A stretch of 7,803 bases of DNA from Planctomycetota bacterium (GTDB lineage Bacteria; Planctomycetota; Phycisphaerae; UBA1845), in NCBI GenBank assembly GCA_024278775.1, contig JAJRSP010000085.1, positions 1-7,803 of the forward strand. The letters are read 5' to 3'. Position numbers and translations under genes: made by a program. This document shows positions 6,298 to 7,803 of the stretch, piece by piece. The notes beneath the pieces are model-generated. The model ran no database searches. It saw nothing but the letters and a program-made list of their open reading frames with translations, and was not told the origin of the DNA. The first letter of the stretch is position 1, and the number at the start of each line of letters is the position of its first letter.

Positions 6298-6643
6298 GAT
6301 GCGGGTGCCACCCTCAACGCCATGAAACGCTTCATCAGCCGGTGACGACAGCCGGCGCGCGCAATCCACACTGGCGGCCTTGCGACGAAAAAATGGGCGG
6401 CGAGACCGACCGTTTCGGACTGCCCGCCACCGTTGCTCAAGTCGATGACGCCGGTTGTCGCAAGCAATGCACCGACGTTAATGAACGCGTTGTCTATTCC
6501 CCCGAGGAAGCGTAGCGTCCCAGCTACTGGAAACCCCAAGCCCGAACTCTGCCCGATGTCCGCTGTCGTCGTGCAGATGGGGGACAGACGACGCACCTGG
6601 AAGTCCGTTCCCACGGATGCCGCCAAACGTGTCTTGCACTCGC
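6298..6643. other. 346-base convergent intergenic stretch, no convincing gene
   Basis: This lies between the stops of the ATPase and yebC. Small inverted repeats are GGGTG-C-CACCC (6303-6313), and TCCGT (6604-6608) with ACGGA (6613-6617) around a 4-base loop. Neither has a T-run, so neither is called a terminator. A minus-strand open frame (6626-6279, 115 codons) starts 17 bases after the yebC stop. It has only a TTG start, no ribosome binding site, and runs 19 bases into the ATPase gene, so I do not call it a gene. It is discussed as a possible decayed remnant. Confidence 0.5.
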
Positions 6644-7396
6644 CTATTCCTTCGCGAGCGTGGCCATCACATCGTCGGGGATGTCGAAGTTGGAGTAGAC
6701 CGCGTCGACATCGTCCTGATCCTCGAGGGCGTCAACCAGCTTGAGCGCCTTGCGCGCGGCCGAGAGGTCCAACGTGATCTCGTTCTCTGCGATCATGGAG
6801 AGTTCGGCCGAGACCGGCTCGATACCCGCGGCGATGATGGCGTCTCGCACGGCCTCAAACGTATCCGGCGCGGTAATCACCTCGTGGATGGATTCGGAGG
6901 AACTGACATCATCGGCCCCGGCTTCCAGCGCGATCTCCATCACCTGATCTTCGGTCGCCTTATCACTCGAAATCACGATCACACCCTTTTGGTGAAACTG
7001 AAACGCGACGCAGTTGCTCGAACCGAGATTGCCGCCGCGTAGCTCGAAGATTTTTTTGATCTCCGCACTGGTGCGGTTGCGATTATCCGTCACGGCCTGA
7101 CACATCACCGCGACGCCGTTGGGACCGTACCCCTCATAAAGTACGTCCTCGTAATGCTCACCCACGAGTTCACCGGTACCCTTCTTGATGGCCTTGGCGA
7201 TGGTATCCTTGGGCATGTTGTCCGACTTGGCTTTGTCGATCGCCAGGCGAAGCCGCGGGTTGTCGTTGGGGTTTCCGCCGCCCTGCTTGGCAGCCATCAT
7301 GATCGCTCGCCCGAGTTTACTCCACGATTTACCCCGCTTGGCATCCAGCGCGGCTTTCTTGTGCTTGATGGTCGACCATTTTGAGTGTCCAGACAC
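6644..7396 (-). CDS. yebC: YebC/PmpR/TACO1 family regulatory protein
   Basis: The 250-residue product has the usual length of the family (246 in E. coli) and its signature throughout: GHSKWSTIKHKK (3-14), DAKRGK (18-23), NMPKDTI (60-66), YEGYGPNGVAV (87-97), TDNRNRT (103-109), GGNLG (121-125) and a C-terminal 'ALEDQDDVDAVYSNFD' (223-238). YebC proteins are cytosolic. They were first described as transcriptional regulators, and the mitochondrial relative TACO1 is a translation activator. More recent work links the family to easing ribosome stalls on proline stretches. The start is GTG at 7396-7394, because AGGAG lies 7 bases upstream and the conserved GHSKW follows immediately. An in-frame ATG at 7432 overlaps the TPR gene and adds non-family sequence. 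The gene follows the TPR gene by 29 bases, so they probably share a transcript. Gln100 replaces a residue often acidic in relatives, a minor change. Confidence 0.96.
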   Translation of the reverse strand: MSGHSKWSTIKHKKAALDAKRGKSWSKLGRAIMMAAKQGGGNPNDNPRLRLAIDKAKSDNMPKDTIAKAIKKGTGELVGEHYEDVLYEGYGPNGVAVMCQAVTDNRNRTSAEIKKIFELRGGNLGSSNCVAFQFHQKGVIVISSDKATEDQVMEIALEAGADDVSSSESIHEVITAPDTFEAVRDAIIAAGIEPVSAELSMIAENEITLDLSAARKALKLVDALEDQDDVDAVYSNFDIPDDVMATLAKE

Positions 7397-7403
7397 AGCC
7401 TTA

Positions 7404-7408
7404 CTCCT
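7404..7408 (-). promoter_or_regulatory. Ribosome binding site of yebC
   Basis: On the minus strand AGGAG is read here, 7 bases before the GTG at 7396. This spacing decides the yebC start against the upstream ATG at 7432. Confidence 0.8.
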
Positions 7409-7425
7409 GTCCCGTTCGCTCGGGG

Positions 7426-7803
7426 TTACCATTTGTGGTGATCGGTATCATCCGCAGGCTCCGTGGGCAGCGCCAGCGGTGCGATGTCCGGCTCCTTACC
7501 GGATCGCGCGGCGTCGATTTTTTGCTGCACGGTATCCCTCACACGTTTCTCGTCGGCGTTGCCGATCGGGCCCTCTTCCTTCGCCTTGGAGAGCTCGGCC
7601 GCCTTGGTCCAAACCTCGATCGCATCTTCTTTTTTCCCCGCCCGCCAGTAGGCGTCACCCAGATGGTCGTGGACCACCGGGTCTTGGCCAGTCGAGGAAT
7701 TCCGCGAGCGATTGAGCCACTTCACGGCACCGGCAAAGTCCCCCTTTTTGTACTGCAACCAGCCGTACGTGTCGAGATACGCCCCCTGCCGCGGCCTGCT
7801 GCC
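7426..7803 (-). CDS. TPR-repeat protein, C-terminal end (5' partial)
   Basis: The frame is open from the right edge (7803) to TAA at 7428-7426, giving 125 visible residues, and the N-terminal part lies outside the window. Two tetratricopeptide repeats are visible. One covers about residues 7-36 ('AYLDTYGWLQYKKGDF' then 'AVKWL'). The other covers about 41-74, with HLGDAYWRAGKKEDAIEVW (47-65). After them come a charged helix (about 84-101) and a polar tail ending in His-His-Lys-Trp. TPR units are helical scaffolds for protein binding. The phrase 'LDTYGW' before the last repeats is common near the C-terminus of long bacterial TPR proteins. The TTG at 7758 is inside the first repeat and is not a start. 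The final partner or location cannot be told without the N-terminus. yebC follows 29 bases later. Confidence 0.85.
   Translation of the reverse strand, partial: GSRPRQGAYLDTYGWLQYKKGDFAGAVKWLNRSRNSSTGQDPVVHDHLGDAYWRAGKKEDAIEVWTKAAELSKAKEEGPIGNADEKRVRDTVQQKIDAARSGKEPDIAPLALPTEPADDTDHHKW

Noticed and set aside
7397..7432. ATG 7432 as the yebC start
   Set aside because: The family begins with GHSKW right after the start. GTG 7396 has AGGAG at ideal spacing, and the extension overlaps the TPR gene.
7185..7715. 176-codon plus-strand open frame
   Set aside because: It is antisense to yebC and the TPR gene, both clearly real; composition rich in Arg/Ser/Pro as expected for a shadow frame.
1..7803. 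CRISPR array, tRNA, rRNA, insertion sequence or prophage
   Set aside because: No regularly spaced direct repeats, no cloverleaf or rRNA-like stretch, and no transposase, integrase or phage protein in any frame.

Overview
The window is about 58-60 % GC by eye and almost fully coding. It carries Gram-negative envelope genes: a lipopolysaccharide-kinase-like protein, a GT4-type glycosyltransferase and an MsbA-like ABC exporter, together with an ABC-F ATPase, an AAA+ ATPase with a winged-helix front end, YebC and a TPR protein. The exporter has a large extracytoplasmic insert between TM1 and TM2. With the sequence style, this suggests a planctomycete, possibly Phycisphaerae. That assignment is an inference from protein character, since no marker RNA is present.

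Layout, plus strand: 1-342 is the C-terminal end of an ABC-F ATPase. It is followed closely by a likely operon for building and exporting a surface glycolipid: a WaaP/InaA-type kinase (375-1328), a glycosyltransferase (1366-2478) and an MsbA-like exporter (2480-4678), with gaps of 37 and 1 bases. A 215-base intergenic region (4679-4893) holds five consecutive inverted repeats ahead of an AAA+ ATPase gene (4894-6297). That ATPase has an N-terminal winged-helix-like region and an unusual stretch between its Walker motifs.

Layout, minus strand: after a gap of about 350 bases without a convincing gene (6298-6643), two genes read leftward. The 3' part of a TPR-repeat protein runs in from the right edge and ends at 7426. 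It is followed 29 bases later by yebC (7396-6644), which starts at a GTG with a strong Shine-Dalgarno sequence. The ATPase and yebC are convergent.

How the genes fit together: the kinase, glycosyltransferase and exporter plausibly phosphorylate, glycosylate and flip a lipid A-core-like molecule. The substrate itself cannot be read from the sequence. The points most worth a second look are the PDZ-like insert in the exporter, the missing EX7E glutamates in the glycosyltransferase, the row of palindromes before the ATPase gene, and the orphan winged-helix AAA+ protein. I see no CRISPR array, tRNA, rRNA, insertion sequence or phage gene, and I cannot claim a demonstrated new system.
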